Notes: generated by a model not told the origin, from the letters alone. Positions 18,666 through 30,504 are shown, counted from the first letter of the stretch. The stretch is 64,000 nt of DNA from Haemophilus sputorum CCUG 13788 (GCF_000238795.1 NZ_AFNK01000085.1:1-64000); one strand, 5' to 3'. Numbers and translations are program-made.

Positions 18666-19295
18666 ATGACTGACACAATTCAACTTAATTATCATAAAAC
18701 CCATTTTTTAACTTCAGCGCCGGATATCCGCCACTTACCAGAAGATAGCGGCATTGAAATTGCGTTTGCTGGCCGTTCTAATGCGGGAAAATCAACTGCA
18801 TTGAATGCATTAACTAACCAAAAAAACTTAGCGCGCACTTCTAAAACACCGGGGCGCACGCAGCTGATTAATTTATTTGAAGTAGAACCTCAATGTAAGT
18901 TAGTTGACTTACCAGGATATGGCTATGCTGCGGTACCTGAACAAATGAAGATCCAATGGCAAAAAGCTTTGGGTGAATACTTACAAAAACGCGAATGTTT
19001 AGGCGGTGTGGTAATCTTGATGGATATTCGCCACCCACTTAAAGATTTAGACCAACAAATGATTGAATGGGCAGTATCTGCCGATCTTCCTGTGTTATTA
19101 CTACTGACTAAAGCAGATAAACTGAGCCAATCAGAACGTAGTAAAACCGTGAAAATGGTACGTGAAGCGATTCTTCCCTTCCAAGGCGACATTCAAGTAG
19201 AGGCTTATTCTGCGCTGAAAAAAATCGGCATTGATAAACTTTCTGCCAAACTAAATGCCTGGTTCTCCCCTGCAACGTCCTTACAAGGAGCTTAA
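18666..19295 (+). CDS. engB: Ribosome biogenesis GTP-binding protein EngB (YihA)
   Basis: Essential GTPase for late 50S subunit assembly. G1 GRSNAGKST near residue 33, G3 DLPGYG, and G4 TKAD are all present; 209 residues is normal. The stop (TAA 19293-19295) is one base before the rraB ATG, so the two are translationally linked. Confidence 0.95.
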   Translation: MTDTIQLNYHKTHFLTSAPDIRHLPEDSGIEIAFAGRSNAGKSTALNALTNQKNLARTSKTPGRTQLINLFEVEPQCKLVDLPGYGYAAVPEQMKIQWQKALGEYLQKRECLGGVVILMDIRHPLKDLDQQMIEWAVSADLPVLLLLTKADKLSQSERSKTVKMVREAILPFQGDIQVEAYSALKKIGIDKLSAKLNAWFSPATSLQGA

Positions 19296-19296
19296 C

Positions 19297-19737
19297 ATGA
19301 CCGATTTCAATGCACTACGCCAAGAAACCGATGAGATTATTCAAAACTTACTCGATGATGGTTCTGATCCTGATTCACTTTATATTATTGAGCATCATGT
19401 CGCACACCATGATTTTGATAAATTAGAAAAATTAGTGGTCGATGCTTTCAAACTTGGCTATGAAATTTCTGAAGCAGAAGAAGTTGAAGAAGATGGAAAA
19501 GTCTTTTTCGTCTGCGATATCGTCAGTGAGATTCATCTAAATGCTGATCTCATCAGCGCACAACAAAAAGAGTTACTCCCACTAATTGAGAAAAACGGTG
19601 GAGAATACGAAGGTTGGGGAACATACTTTGAAGATCCAAACGGCGAAGAAGACGAATATGGTGAAGATGGCGAATTCTTTGATGAAGATACCGATGAAGA
19701 TTTCGACTTTGATGAAGAAACAGTAACTCGCCACTAA
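19297..19737 (+). CDS. rraB: Regulator of ribonuclease E activity B
   Basis: RraB binds RNase E and lowers its activity on some transcripts. The 146-residue protein is very acidic, ending in an EDE-rich tail ([13 protein letters not shown]). The frame begins 14 codons earlier inside engB, but AAGGAG at 19285-19290 and the one-base spacing to the engB stop set the start at 19297. The family is DUF1260/YjgD, usually about 138 residues. Confidence 0.92.
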   Translation: MTDFNALRQETDEIIQNLLDDGSDPDSLYIIEHHVAHHDFDKLEKLVVDAFKLGYEISEAEEVEEDGKVFFVCDIVSEIHLNADLISAQQKELLPLIEKNGGEYEGWGTYFEDPNGEEDEYGEDGEFFDEDTDEDFDFDEETVTRH

Positions 19738-19743
19738 AATTTA

Positions 19744-19780
19744 ACCGCTTGTAAGCAGCTGCTACAAGCGGTCTTTTTTT
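19744..19780 (+). terminator. Uptake-sequence hairpin terminator of engB-rraB
   Basis: ACCGCTTGTA (19744-19753) and TACAAGCGGT (19763-19772) are two inverted uptake 9-mers forming a 10-bp stem around a small GCAGCTGC palindrome, followed by CTTTTTTT. This is a complete intrinsic terminator built from uptake sequences. Confidence 0.9.
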
Positions 19781-19824
19781 GGAAAAAGTTTGCAAAAGTG
19801 CGTATCGCACGCACTTTTTCTAAC

Positions 19825-20718
19825 TTAATGTAAATTCAACTGGCTTAATTTTTCTGCTTCGATTCTAAAGTCCTCAATCGCTTTTTTATCGAAGAAATAT
19901 TGCGTGCCGCAACATTCACATTGCATATCAATTACGCCATTTTTTTCCGCTAACATTTCTTCAATTTCTTCTGCTGGAACTAATAAAATCGCATTGCCTG
20001 AACGTTCACGCGAGCAACCACAATGGAATGCTGTGGCTTGTGCAGGATAAACCTCTACTTTTTCTTCATGGAATAAGCGGTATAGCAACTCTTCAGCAGT
20101 TAATCCAAACAGCTCTTCATCTTTTACCGTTTCAGCTAATGTCATTAAATGCTCGAAGTCTTCTGGTGTTCCTGTACCATCTGGCATAATTTGCAACAAC
20201 ATTCCACCTGCTACAGCTTTACCTTCATATTCGCCAGTACGAATCACCAAGTGTGTTTGTAGCTGTTCAGAACGGGCAAAATAATCTTCCAAACATTCAC
20301 GGATAGTTGGCTTATCAAGGCTAATCACGCCTTGGTAGCGTTCGCCATCAATTGGCATAATAGAGATCACTAACACACCATTGCCGATCATTTCATTTAA
20401 ACTCGCTTGTTCAGAGATCTCTCCACCAACACGAGCTAAAGCGCGTAATTGTTGTTGATCATTACCATTAACAACCGCTAATTTTAATGGCCCATCACCT
20501 TGAATTTGCACGGTTATCGTGCCTTCAAATTTCATGGTTGCCGTTAATAAGCTGGTTGCTACCAACATTTCCCCTAATAGGTTTTGTACGGCTTTTGGAT
20601 AGTTATGCGTGTTAAGTGTCTCAGTAAAAGTCTCGTTTAAACGAACCCATTCACCACGTACAGCACGGTCTTGGAATAAATAACGATAAAGTTTGTCGTT
20701 GTCTTGTTGATAACTCAT
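19825..20718 (-). CDS. hslO: Redox-regulated chaperone Hsp33
   Basis: Holdase activated by oxidative unfolding. The C-terminal zinc switch has the four cysteines as HCGCSRERSG and QCECCGTQ (CxC and CxxC). The frame extends four codons upstream, but GAGGAATTCC before the ATG at 20716-20718 favours MSYQQDND, giving 297 residues (E. coli 292). It follows hslR with a terminator-like hairpin between them. Confidence 0.95.
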   Translation of the reverse strand: MSYQQDNDKLYRYLFQDRAVRGEWVRLNETFTETLNTHNYPKAVQNLLGEMLVATSLLTATMKFEGTITVQIQGDGPLKLAVVNGNDQQQLRALARVGGEISEQASLNEMIGNGVLVISIMPIDGERYQGVISLDKPTIRECLEDYFARSEQLQTHLVIRTGEYEGKAVAGGMLLQIMPDGTGTPEDFEHLMTLAETVKDEELFGLTAEELLYRLFHEEKVEVYPAQATAFHCGCSRERSGNAILLVPAEEIEEMLAEKNGVIDMQCECCGTQYFFDKKAIEDFRIEAEKLSQLNLH

Positions 20719-20730
20719 GGAATTCCTCAA

Positions 20731-20754
20731 ATAAAAAGCCCCTCAATGAGGGGG
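20731..20754 (-). terminator. Terminator or attenuator between hslR and hslO
   Basis: On the minus strand CCCCTC-ATT-GAGGGG is followed directly by CTTTTTATTT. The T-run ends only a few bases before the hslO ribosome-binding site, so hslO is either expressed by read-through or from a promoter upstream of the hairpin. Confidence 0.75.
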
Positions 20755-20793
20755 AATCAATGTTGGCTTTAATATGGAGATATTGTGCCTAAA

Positions 20794-21201
20794 TTACAAG
20801 ATGTGATCTTTAAATTTCACTAACTCGCGGCGCTCTTTTTTGTTCGGGCGACGATCTGGATGTGGCATTGAAAGCGCATTCGCTTTACGCGCCAATGCAA
20901 TAGCTTCACGCTGCTTCACACTTTTTTCCGTTTCTTGATAAAGTAGCTGAGCTTCTGGCGCACCACGGCGTTGGTCGCTTAATGCTGTGACGATAATTTC
21001 TTTTTCATCATTACCTTGTCTTAGCTTAATCGTTGCGCCGACTTCTACCTCTTTACTGGTTTTAGCACGCTGACCATTATAATGAACTTTACCCCCTTCA
21101 ATCATCGCTTTTGCGATAGAGCGCGTTTTATAAAAACGTGCCGCCCAAAGCCACTTATCTAAGCGCACACCGGATTTTTCATTAGCAGATTGGGCTTTCA
21201 T
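20794..21201 (-). CDS. hslR: Ribosome-associated heat shock protein Hsp15
   Basis: Binds stalled 50S subunits that still carry nascent chains. The S4 RNA-binding domain (VRLDKWLWAARFYKTRS to KTSKEVEVG) fills residues 12-65, followed by a basic tail ending RRELVKFKDHIL. 135 residues matches the family. The hslR-hslO order is the same as in E. coli heat-shock loci; no sigma-32 promoter was identified by eye. Confidence 0.94.
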   Translation of the reverse strand: MKAQSANEKSGVRLDKWLWAARFYKTRSIAKAMIEGGKVHYNGQRAKTSKEVEVGATIKLRQGNDEKEIIVTALSDQRRGAPEAQLLYQETEKSVKQREAIALARKANALSMPHPDRRPNKKERRELVKFKDHIL

Positions 21202-21246
21202 TGCAAACTCTCTTCTCTCAAAATTGGCAAATCTTTAGTCAAAAAT

Positions 21247-21294
21247 GACCGCTTGTTAGCAGAATGCCTTGCATTTAACCGCAAACAAGCGGTC
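21247..21294. repeat. Inverted pair of uptake sequences between hslR and adk
   Basis: GACCGCTTGTT (21247-21257) and AACAAGCGGTC (21284-21294) are perfect complements with a 26-base loop in the gap between two divergent genes. No T-run follows, and neither gene ends here, so this pair is not a terminator. It lies in the leader or promoter region of both genes. Confidence 0.6.
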
Positions 21295-21396
21295 TAATTC
21301 AAGCAAAAATTTGCAAATTCCGCCAAGCAACACGAAAAAATTTGCATTTTCAGGCAGTAATCGGTAAGGTTAATGCCTATTTATTCTCGTTTTTAA

Positions 21397-22050
<654 letters not shown>

Positions 22051-22063
22051 TACTTTAAAAACA

Positions 22064-22092
22064 GAAAAGGAAGTCGATTGACTTCCTTTTTT
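22064..22092 (+). terminator. Bidirectional terminator between adk and rho
   Basis: AAAAGGAAGT (22065-22074) pairs with ACTTCCTTTT (22081-22090) around CGATTG, with T-runs on both strands (TTTTTT on the plus strand; the A-run gives TTTTC on the minus). It serves the convergent adk and rho genes. Confidence 0.85.
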
Positions 22093-22099
22093 GCATTGA

Positions 22100-23362
22100 T
22101 TAACCACGTTTCATGATTTCGAAAAACTCTTCGTTGGTTTTTGCCACACCAAGTTTATCAATTAACCATTCCATCGCTTCTACTTCACCCATTGGGTTAA
22201 TTACTTTACGTAACATCCACGTTTTTTGATGCTCTTCTGGGCTCATTAACAAGTCATCTTTACGTGTACCAGAACGATTAAAGTCAATTGCTGGGAATAC
22301 GCGACGCTCTGCAATTTTGCGAGAAAGATGGAGCTCCATGTTACCGGTTCCTTTAAACTCTTCAAAGATAACCTCATCCATTTTCGAGCCGGTATCAATT
22401 AACGCCGTTGCAATAATCGTTAAGCTGCCGCCTTCTTCTACGTTACGTGCAGCACCGAAGAAGCGTTTAGGACGATGTAATGCGTTTGCATCCACACCAC
22501 CAGATAAAATCTTGCCTGAAACTGGCGTTACAGTATTATAAGCACGCGCCAAACGTGTAATCGAGTCTAATAAAATCACAACATCTTTTTTATGTTCAAC
22601 CGCACGCTTAGCTTTCTCAATTACCATTTCTGCAACTTGAACATGGCGAGTTGCTGGCTCATCAAATGTGGAAGCAATAACTTCACCACGCACAGTACGT
22701 TGCATTTCGGTTACCTCTTCCGGACGCTCATCGATTAACAAGACAATCAACTCACATTCCGGATAATTATGGGTAATGCTTTGTGCAATATTTTGTAGTA
22801 ACACCGTTTTACCTGCTTTTGGTGGAGCTACGATCAAACCACGTTGGCCTTTACCAATTGGAGCAGCTAAATCTAAAATACGAGCGGTTAAATCTTCGGT
22901 TGAACCGTTGCCGCGTTCCATACGCAAGCGAGAATTGGCGTGTAATGGGGTTAAGTTTTCAAAGAGAATTTTACTGCGGGAGACTTCCGGTTTGTCATCA
23001 TTTACTAAATCGACTTTTAGTAACGCAAAATAACGTTCGCCTTCTTTTGGTGGTCGGATTTTGCCTTCAATCTTATCACCCGTTTGTAAGTTAAAACGGC
23101 GGATTTGACTTGGCGAAACATAAATATCATCCGGCCCTGCAAGATAAGAACTGTCTGCCGAACGTAAGAAACCGAAACCATCCGGTAAGATTTCCAACAC
23201 GCCTTGACCGAAAATATCTTCGCCACTTTTTGCGTGTTGTTTAAGGATTGCAAACACAATATCTTGTTTGCGCAGACGGGCTAGATTCTCTAAACCCATT
23301 TGGTTTTCACCCATTTCGACTAATTCCGAAACAGGAAGATTTTTAAGTTGAGTAAGATGCAT
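22100..23362 (-). CDS. rho: Transcription termination factor Rho
   Basis: RNA-dependent hexameric helicase that ends transcription. N-terminal Rho-N fold with [16 protein letters not shown], cold-shock-like RNA-binding segment [14 protein letters not shown] (60-75), Walker A APPKAGKT near residue 179, Walker B region [13 protein letters not shown], and Q/R-loop residues. 420 residues (E. coli 419). Confidence 0.97.
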   Translation of the reverse strand: MHLTQLKNLPVSELVEMGENQMGLENLARLRKQDIVFAILKQHAKSGEDIFGQGVLEILPDGFGFLRSADSSYLAGPDDIYVSPSQIRRFNLQTGDKIEGKIRPPKEGERYFALLKVDLVNDDKPEVSRSKILFENLTPLHANSRLRMERGNGSTEDLTARILDLAAPIGKGQRGLIVAPPKAGKTVLLQNIAQSITHNYPECELIVLLIDERPEEVTEMQRTVRGEVIASTFDEPATRHVQVAEMVIEKAKRAVEHKKDVVILLDSITRLARAYNTVTPVSGKILSGGVDANALHRPKRFFGAARNVEEGGSLTIIATALIDTGSKMDEVIFEEFKGTGNMELHLSRKIAERRVFPAIDFNRSGTRKDDLLMSPEEHQKTWMLRKVINPMGEVEAMEWLIDKLGVAKTNEEFFEIMKRG

Positions 23363-23547
23363 AGGAATAAAACTACTTGATAAAAAATGAATTCGTTAGA
23401 TTAGGAATGCGTTAAGAAATGATATAGAAGGTTCATACCTTAAAAACGTGGCGAAGAATACGCCAATTTAGGCAAAATTGCAAATTTTTTATCAGAAAAG
23501 ACCGCTTGTTATACGCGGTTATTTTATATATTAACGCCCTATTTCCT
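23363..23547. other. rho leader region
   Basis: About 185 bases upstream of rho with no gene. It contains one uptake sequence, GACCGCTTGTT, near 23501 followed by a partial inverted copy (ACGCGGT). A long untranslated leader is known for rho in E. coli, where Rho autoregulates; whether that applies here cannot be seen. Confidence 0.35.
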
Positions 23548-23574
23548 AAAAAAATCGGGTAGCCAATCTACCCG
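23548..23574 (-). terminator. Intrinsic terminator of the phnA-type gene
   Basis: On the minus strand CGGGTAG-ATTGG-CTACCCG is followed by ATTTTTTT; it lies 12 bases past the stop of the gene at 23587-23910. Confidence 0.9.
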
Positions 23575-23586
23575 AAAAATCATTGA

Positions 23587-23910
23587 TTACGCTTTTTTCA
23601 AGAACTCTGATTTCAGCATAATTTTGCCACAATCTACGTTATGATCACCATTTACTAAGCGAATATTTTTAAATTTTGTCCCTTTTTTCAATACTTCTGA
23701 TGAGCCTTTTAGTTTTAAATCTTTGATTAACAGCACATCATCGCCATCAGCTAATAAATTGCCATTGCTATCTTTTACGATAAGTTGATCTTCATCCGCT
23801 TCAGCAACTTCTTCACCAGTCCATTCATAAGCGCAATCTGGGCAAACAAATTGAATAGAATCGTGATAAGTATTTTCGCCTTTACATTGTGGGCAAGCTG
23901 GAAATGTCAT
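23587..23910 (-). CDS. PhnA/YjdM family zinc ribbon protein
   Basis: 107 residues: an N-terminal zinc ribbon with CPQC (6-9) and CPDC near residue 24, then a KOW-like beta domain ([27 protein letters not shown]). This is the PhnA/YjdM family; despite the name, the E. coli protein is not needed for phosphonate use and its role is unclear. Single-gene unit with its own terminator. Confidence 0.9.
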   Translation of the reverse strand: MTFPACPQCKGENTYHDSIQFVCPDCAYEWTGEEVAEADEDQLIVKDSNGNLLADGDDVLLIKDLKLKGSSEVLKKGTKFKNIRLVNGDHNVDCGKIMLKSEFLKKA

Positions 23911-24171
23911 TTTTTGTCCTCTATTTAAAAGCCGTTAGTGTATAACAAAAATGCTGAAAAATTAAGCCAACAAGCGGTCTATTTTGACCAAGATTTTACA
24001 AATTTTGCGATCTAGCTCGAAAATCCGTGAGAAAAAACTTCCGATTTTCTAGAAAAATCGCTAGCCTTAATTAAGGGAGAACAGTAAAATTCGCTTCTTT
24101 TATTCATTGCAAAACTAATCCTTTTGCCATAATTCGTTCTTTAACGAGCGTGTAATAACGAGGCTATTTTA

Positions 24172-25341
24172 ATGACTTCTCAAACTCTTCAAGCAGAGGC
24201 GAAAGATGCATCTGTACAGCCTGCTAAAGCAGAAAAAATAAATTTAATGAATCTGACCCGCCAAGAAATGCGCGAGTTGTTTGCACAAATGGGCGAAAAA
24301 CCGTTTCGTGCGGATCAGCTAATGAAATGGATTTACCATTTCGGTGAAGATAATTTCGATAATATGAGCAATATCAACAAGGTATTGCGTGAAAAACTTA
24401 AACAAGTCGCGGAAATTAAAGCACCAGAAGTGGCAGTAGAACAACGTTCAGCCGATGGCACAATTAAATGGGCAATGCAGGTTGGCGACCAACAAATTGA
24501 AACCGTATATATTCCTGAAGCCGATCGCGCAACGCTGTGTGTCTCTTCGCAAGTAGGTTGTGCGCTGGCTTGTACGTTCTGTTCAACCGCGCAACAAGGA
24601 TTTAACCGTAACTTAACAGTGTCTGAAATTATCGGACAAGTTTGGCGTGCTTCTAAAATCATCGGTAACTTTGGTGTCACGGGTGTTCGTCCAATTACGA
24701 ATGTAGTGATGATGGGCATGGGCGAGCCATTGTTAAATATGAATAACGTAATTCCTGCGATGGAAATTATGTTAGATGATTTTGCTTATGGCTTATCTAA
24801 ACGCCGTGTCACACTCTCAACCTCTGGGGTTGTGCCGGCATTAGATATGATGCGTGAGAAAATTGACGTAGCATTGGCAATCTCTCTGCATGCGCCGAAT
24901 GATGAATTGCGTGATGAAATCATGCCAATCAATAAAAAATACAACATTAAAATGTTGATGGATTCAGTGCATAAATATTTAGAAGTGTCTAACGCGAACC
25001 ACGGTAAAGTCACCATAGAATACGTGTTACTTGATCATGTTAATGATGGCACTGAGCACGCTCATCAATTAGCTGAAGTGTTAAAAAATACGCCATGTAA
25101 GATCAACTTAATTCCATGGAACCCGTTCCCTGAAGCCCCTTACGGTAAAAGTTCTAATAGCCGAGTGGACAGATTCCAAAAAACGTTAATGGAATATGGT
25201 TTTACTGTTATTGTTCGTAAAACACGTGGCGATGATATTGATGCGGCTTGTGGACAACTTGCTGGTGAAGTTATTGACCGAACCAAACGTACATTAGAAA
25301 AACGAAAATTTGGGCAAGGCATTGCGGTAAAAAATCAGTAA
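24172..25341 (+). CDS. rlmN: Dual-specificity 23S rRNA/tRNA adenine C2-methyltransferase RlmN
   Basis: Radical-SAM enzyme that methylates A2503 of 23S rRNA and A37 of some tRNAs. The iron-sulfur cluster motif is C130-x3-C134-x2-C137 in GCALACTFC; the methyl-carrier cysteine lies in [13 protein letters not shown] near the C-terminus. [10 protein letters not shown] is also family-specific. 389 residues. GAGG is spaced for the ATG at 24172. Confidence 0.95.
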   Translation: MTSQTLQAEAKDASVQPAKAEKINLMNLTRQEMRELFAQMGEKPFRADQLMKWIYHFGEDNFDNMSNINKVLREKLKQVAEIKAPEVAVEQRSADGTIKWAMQVGDQQIETVYIPEADRATLCVSSQVGCALACTFCSTAQQGFNRNLTVSEIIGQVWRASKIIGNFGVTGVRPITNVVMMGMGEPLLNMNNVIPAMEIMLDDFAYGLSKRRVTLSTSGVVPALDMMREKIDVALAISLHAPNDELRDEIMPINKKYNIKMLMDSVHKYLEVSNANHGKVTIEYVLLDHVNDGTEHAHQLAEVLKNTPCKINLIPWNPFPEAPYGKSSNSRVDRFQKTLMEYGFTVIVRKTRGDDIDAACGQLAGEVIDRTKRTLEKRKFGQGIAVKNQ

Positions 25342-25467
25342 TTGCCTACTCATAAAAATTGAATAAAGAGAGCGGCAGTTTGCCGCTTTCTTGCCATTGC
25401 ACTTCGTAATAAAGCTTGTATGATAGCAAGGCAATCATTGGTAACCTCTCTCTTATCAAGGCGCTTT

Positions 25468-26010
25468 ATGTTATTTGTAAAATTTCTGAAAAATCTGACC
25501 GCTTGTAGTTTAATTATTCTGCTTGTCGGCTGTACTACTTCATCCCCGCCACAAAAAGCACCTCGTTCAGAAGCAGTCAAAGCTCGATTGAACTTAGCGC
25601 TTGCCTATCTTGAACAGCAAGATTACCCAAAAGCCAAAGAGAATATCGATAAAGCCCATCAACATGATACTCATGATTATCTGCCTTATTCGGTGATGGC
25701 TTATTACTATCAGCAAATCGGCGAACCAACTTCAGCAGAACAAGCCTATCAGCAAGCGTTGCGTTTAAGTGATTCTCGCCCAGATGTGCTAAATAATTAC
25801 GGCACTTTTTTATGTAAACAAGGTCAGTTTCAACAGGCTTATCAGCAATTTGAACAAGCGGTTAAAAGCCCTGAACCTTATTATCACCAAGCCGATAGTT
25901 TAGAAAACATCGTGCTATGCGCTAAAGCTGAGCCGAATCAAGCAAAAATGCAACAAGCATTAGCTCAATTAGAAAAACTTGATCAAGCTCGCGCAGCAAC
26001 ACTTCGTTAG
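25468..26010 (+). CDS. pilF: Type IV pilus biogenesis lipoprotein PilF/PilW
   Basis: 180 residues with a lipoprotein signal (IILLVGC, lipidated C22) and TPR repeats from LNLALAYLEQQDYPKAKENI to about residue 130. In type IV pilus systems this outer-membrane pilotin helps assemble the secretin; the same pili drive DNA uptake in Pasteurellaceae, which fits the many uptake sequences here. The frame is open 16 codons upstream, but the signal peptide places the start at 25468. Part of the signal sequence is encoded over an uptake sequence (GACCGCTTGTAG). Confidence 0.85.
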   Translation: MLFVKFLKNLTACSLIILLVGCTTSSPPQKAPRSEAVKARLNLALAYLEQQDYPKAKENIDKAHQHDTHDYLPYSVMAYYYQQIGEPTSAEQAYQQALRLSDSRPDVLNNYGTFLCKQGQFQQAYQQFEQAVKSPEPYYHQADSLENIVLCAKAEPNQAKMQQALAQLEKLDQARAATLR

Positions 26011-26045
26011 TGATTTAACGATAAGATTTTATTCATAGGAACCCC

Positions 26046-28361
26046 ATGTCAGAACTTAATCTCCAAATCAGCCAAATTATTGCTGGCGAACTGAATGTCG
26101 GCAGTCATCAAATCCTTGCCGCAATGCAATTACTCGATGAAGGCAACACCATTCCTTTTATTGCACGTTACCGTAAAGAAGTCACTGGCGGGTTAGACGA
26201 TACGCAACTGCGTCATTTTGAAACACGCTTGATTTATCTTCGCGAATTAGACGATCGCCGCCAAACTATTCTTAAATCGATTGAAGAACAAGGCAAATTG
26301 ACTGATCCACTACGAGAAAAAATTCTCTCTTGTGAAAGTAAAACAGAATTAGAAGATCTTTATCTTCCTTATAAGCCAAAACGTCGCACCCGCGGACAAA
26401 TCGCGATTGAAGCAGGGCTAGAACCATTAGCTGAAATGCTTTGGCAAGATCCATCTTTAACCCCAGAAGAAGCTGCAAGAGCCTTCGTCAATGCGGAAAA
26501 AGGGGTGGCAGATGAAAAAGCAGCCTTAGATGGCGCACGTTATATTTTAATGGAACGCTTCAGTGAAGATGCCGAATTACTTGCAAAACTTCGCCAATAT
26601 TTGACCGCTTGCGCAACGTTAGAAAGCCGCGTTATTGAAGGAAAAGAAAGCGAAGGTGAGAAATTCCGTGATTATTTTGAGCACAGCGAACCGTTCAAAC
26701 AAGTTCCTTCTCATCGTGCTTTAGCAATGTTCCGTGGTCGAAACGAAGGTATTTTGGCGCTAAGTTTAAATGCCGATCCAGAAGCTGAAGAAGGCAGCAA
26801 ACAAAACCACTGTGAAACGATCATTCGTGAACATTTAGGGGTAATTTTCAATCAGCAACCTGCCGATAAATGGCGTGAGCAAGTCATTAGCTGGACGTGG
26901 AAAATTAAAGCAGCACTACATCTTGAAACAGAATTGATGGCAAGCTTACGTGAAAAAGCTGAAGAAGAAGCGATTGATGTTTTTGCGCGTAACCTTTCAG
27001 CACTGTTAATGGCCGCACCTGCCGGCGCACGCAATACTATGGGGCTTGACCCAGGTTTACGTACAGGGGTGAAAGTGGCAGTGGTTGATAATACGGGGAA
27101 ATTGCTCGATACCGAAACCATTTACCCGCATACCACCGGCAAAGCTGCTGCAGAAGTCACGCTTTATAAATTGATTAAACAGCATAATGTGGAATTGATT
27201 GCCATCGGTAACGGAACGGCATCACGTGAAACCGAACGTTTTGCGAAAGATGTGCTTAAGCAAATTAAAGCCTCTAAACCAGATATGCTCATTCCACAAA
27301 CTGTGGTAGTTAGTGAAGCCGGTGCATCAGTTTATTCAGCCTCTGAATTTGCAGCGAATGAGTTCCCAAATTTAGATGTATCTTTGCGTGGTGCGGTGTC
27401 AATTGCCCGTCGTTTGCAAGATCCACTTGCTGAATTAGTGAAAATTGAACCAAAAGCGATTGGGGTTGGGCAATATCAACATGATGTTAACCAAAGCCAA
27501 TTAGCTCGCAAACTGGATGCGGTAGTAGAAGATTGTGTAAATGCCGTTGGGGTAGATTTAAATACCGCATCTGCAGCCCTACTTGCTCGCGTTGCAGGTA
27601 TGAGTAAAACTTTAGCGCAAAATATTGTTGATTATCGCGATGAAAATGGACGTTTTGCTAGCCGTTCTGAATTGAAAAAAGTCCCTCGTTTAGGGCCAAA
27701 AGCTTTTGAACAATGTGCTGGCTTTATGCGTATTTTAGGGGGCAAAAATGCACTTGATGCTTCAAGTGTTCACCCAGAAGCTTATCCAGTCGTAGAGAAA
27801 ATCTTACAAGCTACTCACTCTACCTTACAGGAATTGATGGGCAATAGTAGTCAAATTCATCAACTGCAAGCTAAAGACTTCGTAGATGAACAGTTTGGTT
27901 TACCAACCGTGCTGGATATCTTCAAAGAATTAGAAAAACCAGGACGTGACCCACGTGGTGAGTTCAAAACCGCTGTTTTTATGGATGGCGTAGAAGATAT
28001 CAAAGATCTCAAAGTCGGAATGATTTTAGAAGGAACCGTCACCAATGTGGCTAACTTTGGTGCTTTCGTCGATATTGGGGTTCACCAAGACGGTTTAGTG
28101 CATATTTCCATGCTTTCCCACCAATTTGTTGAAGATCCACACAAAGTGGTTAAAGCGGGTGATGTAGTGAAAGTCAAAGTGTTAGAGGTTGATGTGGCTC
28201 GTAAACGCATTGCACTCACTATGCGCTTAGAAGATAAAGCGGAATCTAAACCTGTTGGACAAAAGGCAACTGAGCCTAGACGAGAAAAATCAGCTGCACC
28301 ATCTCGCAACCAATTTGCGAATAATGCCTTTGCTGATGCGTTAAAAGGTTGGAAAAAATAA
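26046..28361 (+). CDS. tex: Tex family RNA-binding transcription accessory protein
   Basis: 771 residues in the Tex/YhgF arrangement: N-terminal helical domain, YqgF-like RNase H fold ([22 protein letters not shown] near residue 330), helix-hairpin-helix segment ([19 protein letters not shown] near 500), and C-terminal S1 domain ([31 protein letters not shown], from about 657). Tex binds nucleic acids and affects transcription; the exact role varies by organism. RBS AGGAA ahead of the ATG. It follows pilF by 35 bases. Confidence 0.94.
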   Translation: MSELNLQISQIIAGELNVGSHQILAAMQLLDEGNTIPFIARYRKEVTGGLDDTQLRHFETRLIYLRELDDRRQTILKSIEEQGKLTDPLREKILSCESKTELEDLYLPYKPKRRTRGQIAIEAGLEPLAEMLWQDPSLTPEEAARAFVNAEKGVADEKAALDGARYILMERFSEDAELLAKLRQYLTACATLESRVIEGKESEGEKFRDYFEHSEPFKQVPSHRALAMFRGRNEGILALSLNADPEAEEGSKQNHCETIIREHLGVIFNQQPADKWREQVISWTWKIKAALHLETELMASLREKAEEEAIDVFARNLSALLMAAPAGARNTMGLDPGLRTGVKVAVVDNTGKLLDTETIYPHTTGKAAAEVTLYKLIKQHNVELIAIGNGTASRETERFAKDVLKQIKASKPDMLIPQTVVVSEAGASVYSASEFAANEFPNLDVSLRGAVSIARRLQDPLAELVKIEPKAIGVGQYQHDVNQSQLARKLDAVVEDCVNAVGVDLNTASAALLARVAGMSKTLAQNIVDYRDENGRFASRSELKKVPRLGPKAFEQCAGFMRILGGKNALDASSVHPEAYPVVEKILQATHSTLQELMGNSSQIHQLQAKDFVDEQFGLPTVLDIFKELEKPGRDPRGEFKTAVFMDGVEDIKDLKVGMILEGTVTNVANFGAFVDIGVHQDGLVHISMLSHQFVEDPHKVVKAGDVVKVKVLEVDVARKRIALTMRLEDKAESKPVGQKATEPRREKSAAPSRNQFANNAFADALKGWKK

Positions 28362-28489
28362 AAACATGAAGTTTGTGCAATAACTTGGCTCAAAAGTACT
28401 GCTTTTCTGTCATGGTTTAGTAAATTTTTGGTAAAATAATACCGCTTGTACCCTCTCCCGCGCAAGCCGGAAAAATAAAAGGAACAATT

Positions 28490-28753
28490 ATGTTTGTAGA
28501 AATTTATGGCCGCTTAACTTGCCCTTACTGTGTAAGAGCGAAAGCGTTAGCAGAAAAAATGAAAGGCGAATTAGCTGATTTTGATTTTAAATTCATTGAT
28601 ATGATTGCAGAAGGCATTTCAAAAGAAGATTTGGAACCAAGAGTAGGAAAACCTGTCGCAACCGTGCCACAAATCTTTTTGGACAATCAGCATGTTGGAG
28701 GTTGCACCGATTTCCAAGCCTTAGTCAAAGCAAAATTTGGTATTGAAGTATAA
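28490..28753 (+). CDS. grxA: Glutaredoxin 1-type protein
   Basis: 87 residues, active site C11-P-Y-C14 in LTCPYCVRAK, TVPQIF cis-proline loop and GGCTDF glutathione-binding end. The VRAKALAEKM context and the AEGISKEDL insertion match E. coli GrxA rather than GrxC. It reduces ribonucleotide reductase and other disulfides using glutathione. AAGGAAC upstream of the ATG. Confidence 0.92.
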   Translation: MFVEIYGRLTCPYCVRAKALAEKMKGELADFDFKFIDMIAEGISKEDLEPRVGKPVATVPQIFLDNQHVGGCTDFQALVKAKFGIEV

Positions 28754-28761
28754 TGAAAGAA

Positions 28762-28796
28762 AAAGTCGTTTATCCAAGATAAACGACTTTATTTTT
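28762..28796 (+). terminator. Bidirectional terminator between grxA and trmB
   Basis: AAAGTCGTTTA (28762-28772) pairs with TAAACGACTTT (28780-28790), 11 bp with a 7-base loop, with ATTTTTAT on the plus side and TTTTTC on the minus side. The genes converge here. Confidence 0.92.
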
Positions 28797-29544
28797 ATCG
28801 CTTGATGAAATAGAGATCCCACACACCATGCCCTAATCGATGCCCTCGCTCTTCAAATTTGGTTAATGGGCGGAAATCTGGACGTAGAATAAAATCATTA
28901 GTAGCGGAAGTATTTTCCAATTCAGCATCAAACTGACGTAAAACTTCTAACATATGCTCCGCATAATTTTCCCAGTCTGTGGCAAAATGGATAAAGCCAC
29001 CACTCTTCAATTTGCTTAATACGCGCGTAATAAATGCTGGTTGAACAATACGACGTTTGTGGTGTTTCGCTTTCTGCCACGGGTCTGGGAAATAAAGCTG
29101 TAAGCCACCTAACGTATTATCTGCAATCGCATCACGTAGAATTTCAGTCGCATCATGGCAAATCACTCGTAAATTCTTGACCTGTTTTTCTAACGCATAA
29201 GCAATACATGCGCCCACACCAGGGGTATGAACTTCAATGCCGATATAATTGCGATCTGGGTTTTGTGCTGCCATTTCAACTAATGAACGCCCCATCCCAA
29301 AACCAATTTCCAATACGACTGGGTTATCATTGCCGAAAATCTCACGAAAATTGAATGGGGTTGGCTGATAATCTAACCCTAAATTTGCCCAGTTACTATT
29401 CATCATATCGCGCTGATAATCACTTAAGCGACCAGTACGCAACACGAAACTACGCACTTTGCGCAAATAGCGACCATCTTCGGTAAACTCGGCTTGTTCT
29501 ACGGTTTTACGCTTTTTATCTGCAAAAGTTTGTTTTTCTGACAT
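28795..29544 (-). CDS. trmB: tRNA (guanine-N7)-methyltransferase
   Basis: Makes m7G46 in tRNA. SAM-binding [15 protein letters not shown] near residue 78 and the family motif [14 protein letters not shown] near 153. 249 residues (E. coli 239). Begins nine bases after fabH ends, same strand. Confidence 0.95.
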   Translation of the reverse strand: MSEKQTFADKKRKTVEQAEFTEDGRYLRKVRSFVLRTGRLSDYQRDMMNSNWANLGLDYQPTPFNFREIFGNDNPVVLEIGFGMGRSLVEMAAQNPDRNYIGIEVHTPGVGACIAYALEKQVKNLRVICHDATEILRDAIADNTLGGLQLYFPDPWQKAKHHKRRIVQPAFITRVLSKLKSGGFIHFATDWENYAEHMLEVLRQFDAELENTSATNDFILRPDFRPLTKFEERGHRLGHGVWDLYFIKR

Positions 29545-29553
29545 CGGTTTACC

Positions 29554-30504
29554 TTAGAATCTCACCAAAGCTGAACCCCATGTCCAACCGCCACCAAAGG
29601 CTTCTAATAGCAATAATTGCCCACGTTGAATACGACCATCTCGCACCGCCTCATCTAATGCCACTGGCACAGTTGCAGCACTGTTATTACCGTATTTTTC
29701 AACCGTTAATACTACTTGTGACATATCCATTTCGAGTTTCTTTGCAGTGGCTGCAATAATACGAATATTAGCTTGATGTGGCACTAACCAATCTAAATCA
29801 GACTTGTCTAATTGATTCGCTTCTAAAGTTTCTTCTACAACACTTGAAAGCTGGCCTACTGCAAGTTTGAAAGTTGCATTACCTTGCATTTGGATAAACC
29901 CTGATTTTTCCTCACCGCGTTTTTGAGCTGGGAGGGCTAGCATATAATCCATATCTGCAGATGCGTGTAAATGGGTCGATAAAATCCCTGCTTGTTCGCT
30001 TGCCTCTAAAATCACCGCGCCCGCACCGTCACCAAAAAGAACGACTGTACTACGATCGGTTTCATCTAATGCACGCGAGTTTAGATCTGCACCAACCACT
30101 AACGCTTTTTTCACTTTACCTGATTGCACAAATTGATCAGCGACGCTCAACGCATAAATAAAGCCTGTACAAGCCGCAGCAACATCAAAAGCAATCGCAT
30201 CACGAATGCCTAATGCACCCTGAATTTGGCACGCAGCACTTGGGTACGCATGTGAATTAGTCGTGGTTCCTACCACAATGAGTTCAATATCATTTGGATC
30301 AATATTCGCCATTTCTAAGGCTTTTTTAGCAGCTTCGGTACCCATTGTGGCCACCGTTTCATCTGCTGCGGCGATGCGACGCTCTTTCATGCCAGAGCGG
30401 GTGAAAATCCATTCATCGCTAGTTTCGACCATTTTTTCTAGGTCTGCATTGGTGCGCACTTGCTTTGGCAAGTAGCTGCCCGTTGCTAAAATTCGACTTT
30501 TCAT
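29554..30504 (-). CDS. fabH: 3-oxoacyl-ACP synthase III
   Basis: Starts fatty acid synthesis by condensing acetyl-CoA with malonyl-ACP. Catalytic C112 in AAACTGF, His in VPHQANIRI and Asn in YGNNSAAT form the triad. 316 residues (E. coli 317). It stands apart from the rest of the fab cluster, next to trmB, which is a different arrangement from the plsX-fabH-fabD operon of E. coli. Confidence 0.96.
   Translation of the reverse strand: MKSRILATGSYLPKQVRTNADLEKMVETSDEWIFTRSGMKERRIAAADETVATMGTEAAKKALEMANIDPNDIELIVVGTTTNSHAYPSAACQIQGALGIRDAIAFDVAAACTGFIYALSVADQFVQSGKVKKALVVGADLNSRALDETDRSTVVLFGDGAGAVILEASEQAGILSTHLHASADMDYMLALPAQKRGEEKSGFIQMQGNATFKLAVGQLSSVVEETLEANQLDKSDLDWLVPHQANIRIIAATAKKLEMDMSQVVLTVEKYGNNSAATVPVALDEAVRDGRIQRGQLLLLEAFGGGWTWGSALVRF

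Noticed and set aside
24042-24060. CGATTTTCTAGAAAAATCG near-palindrome as a rlmN terminator or operator
   Set aside because: One-base asymmetry, very AT-rich, and no gene ends there; chance is sufficient.
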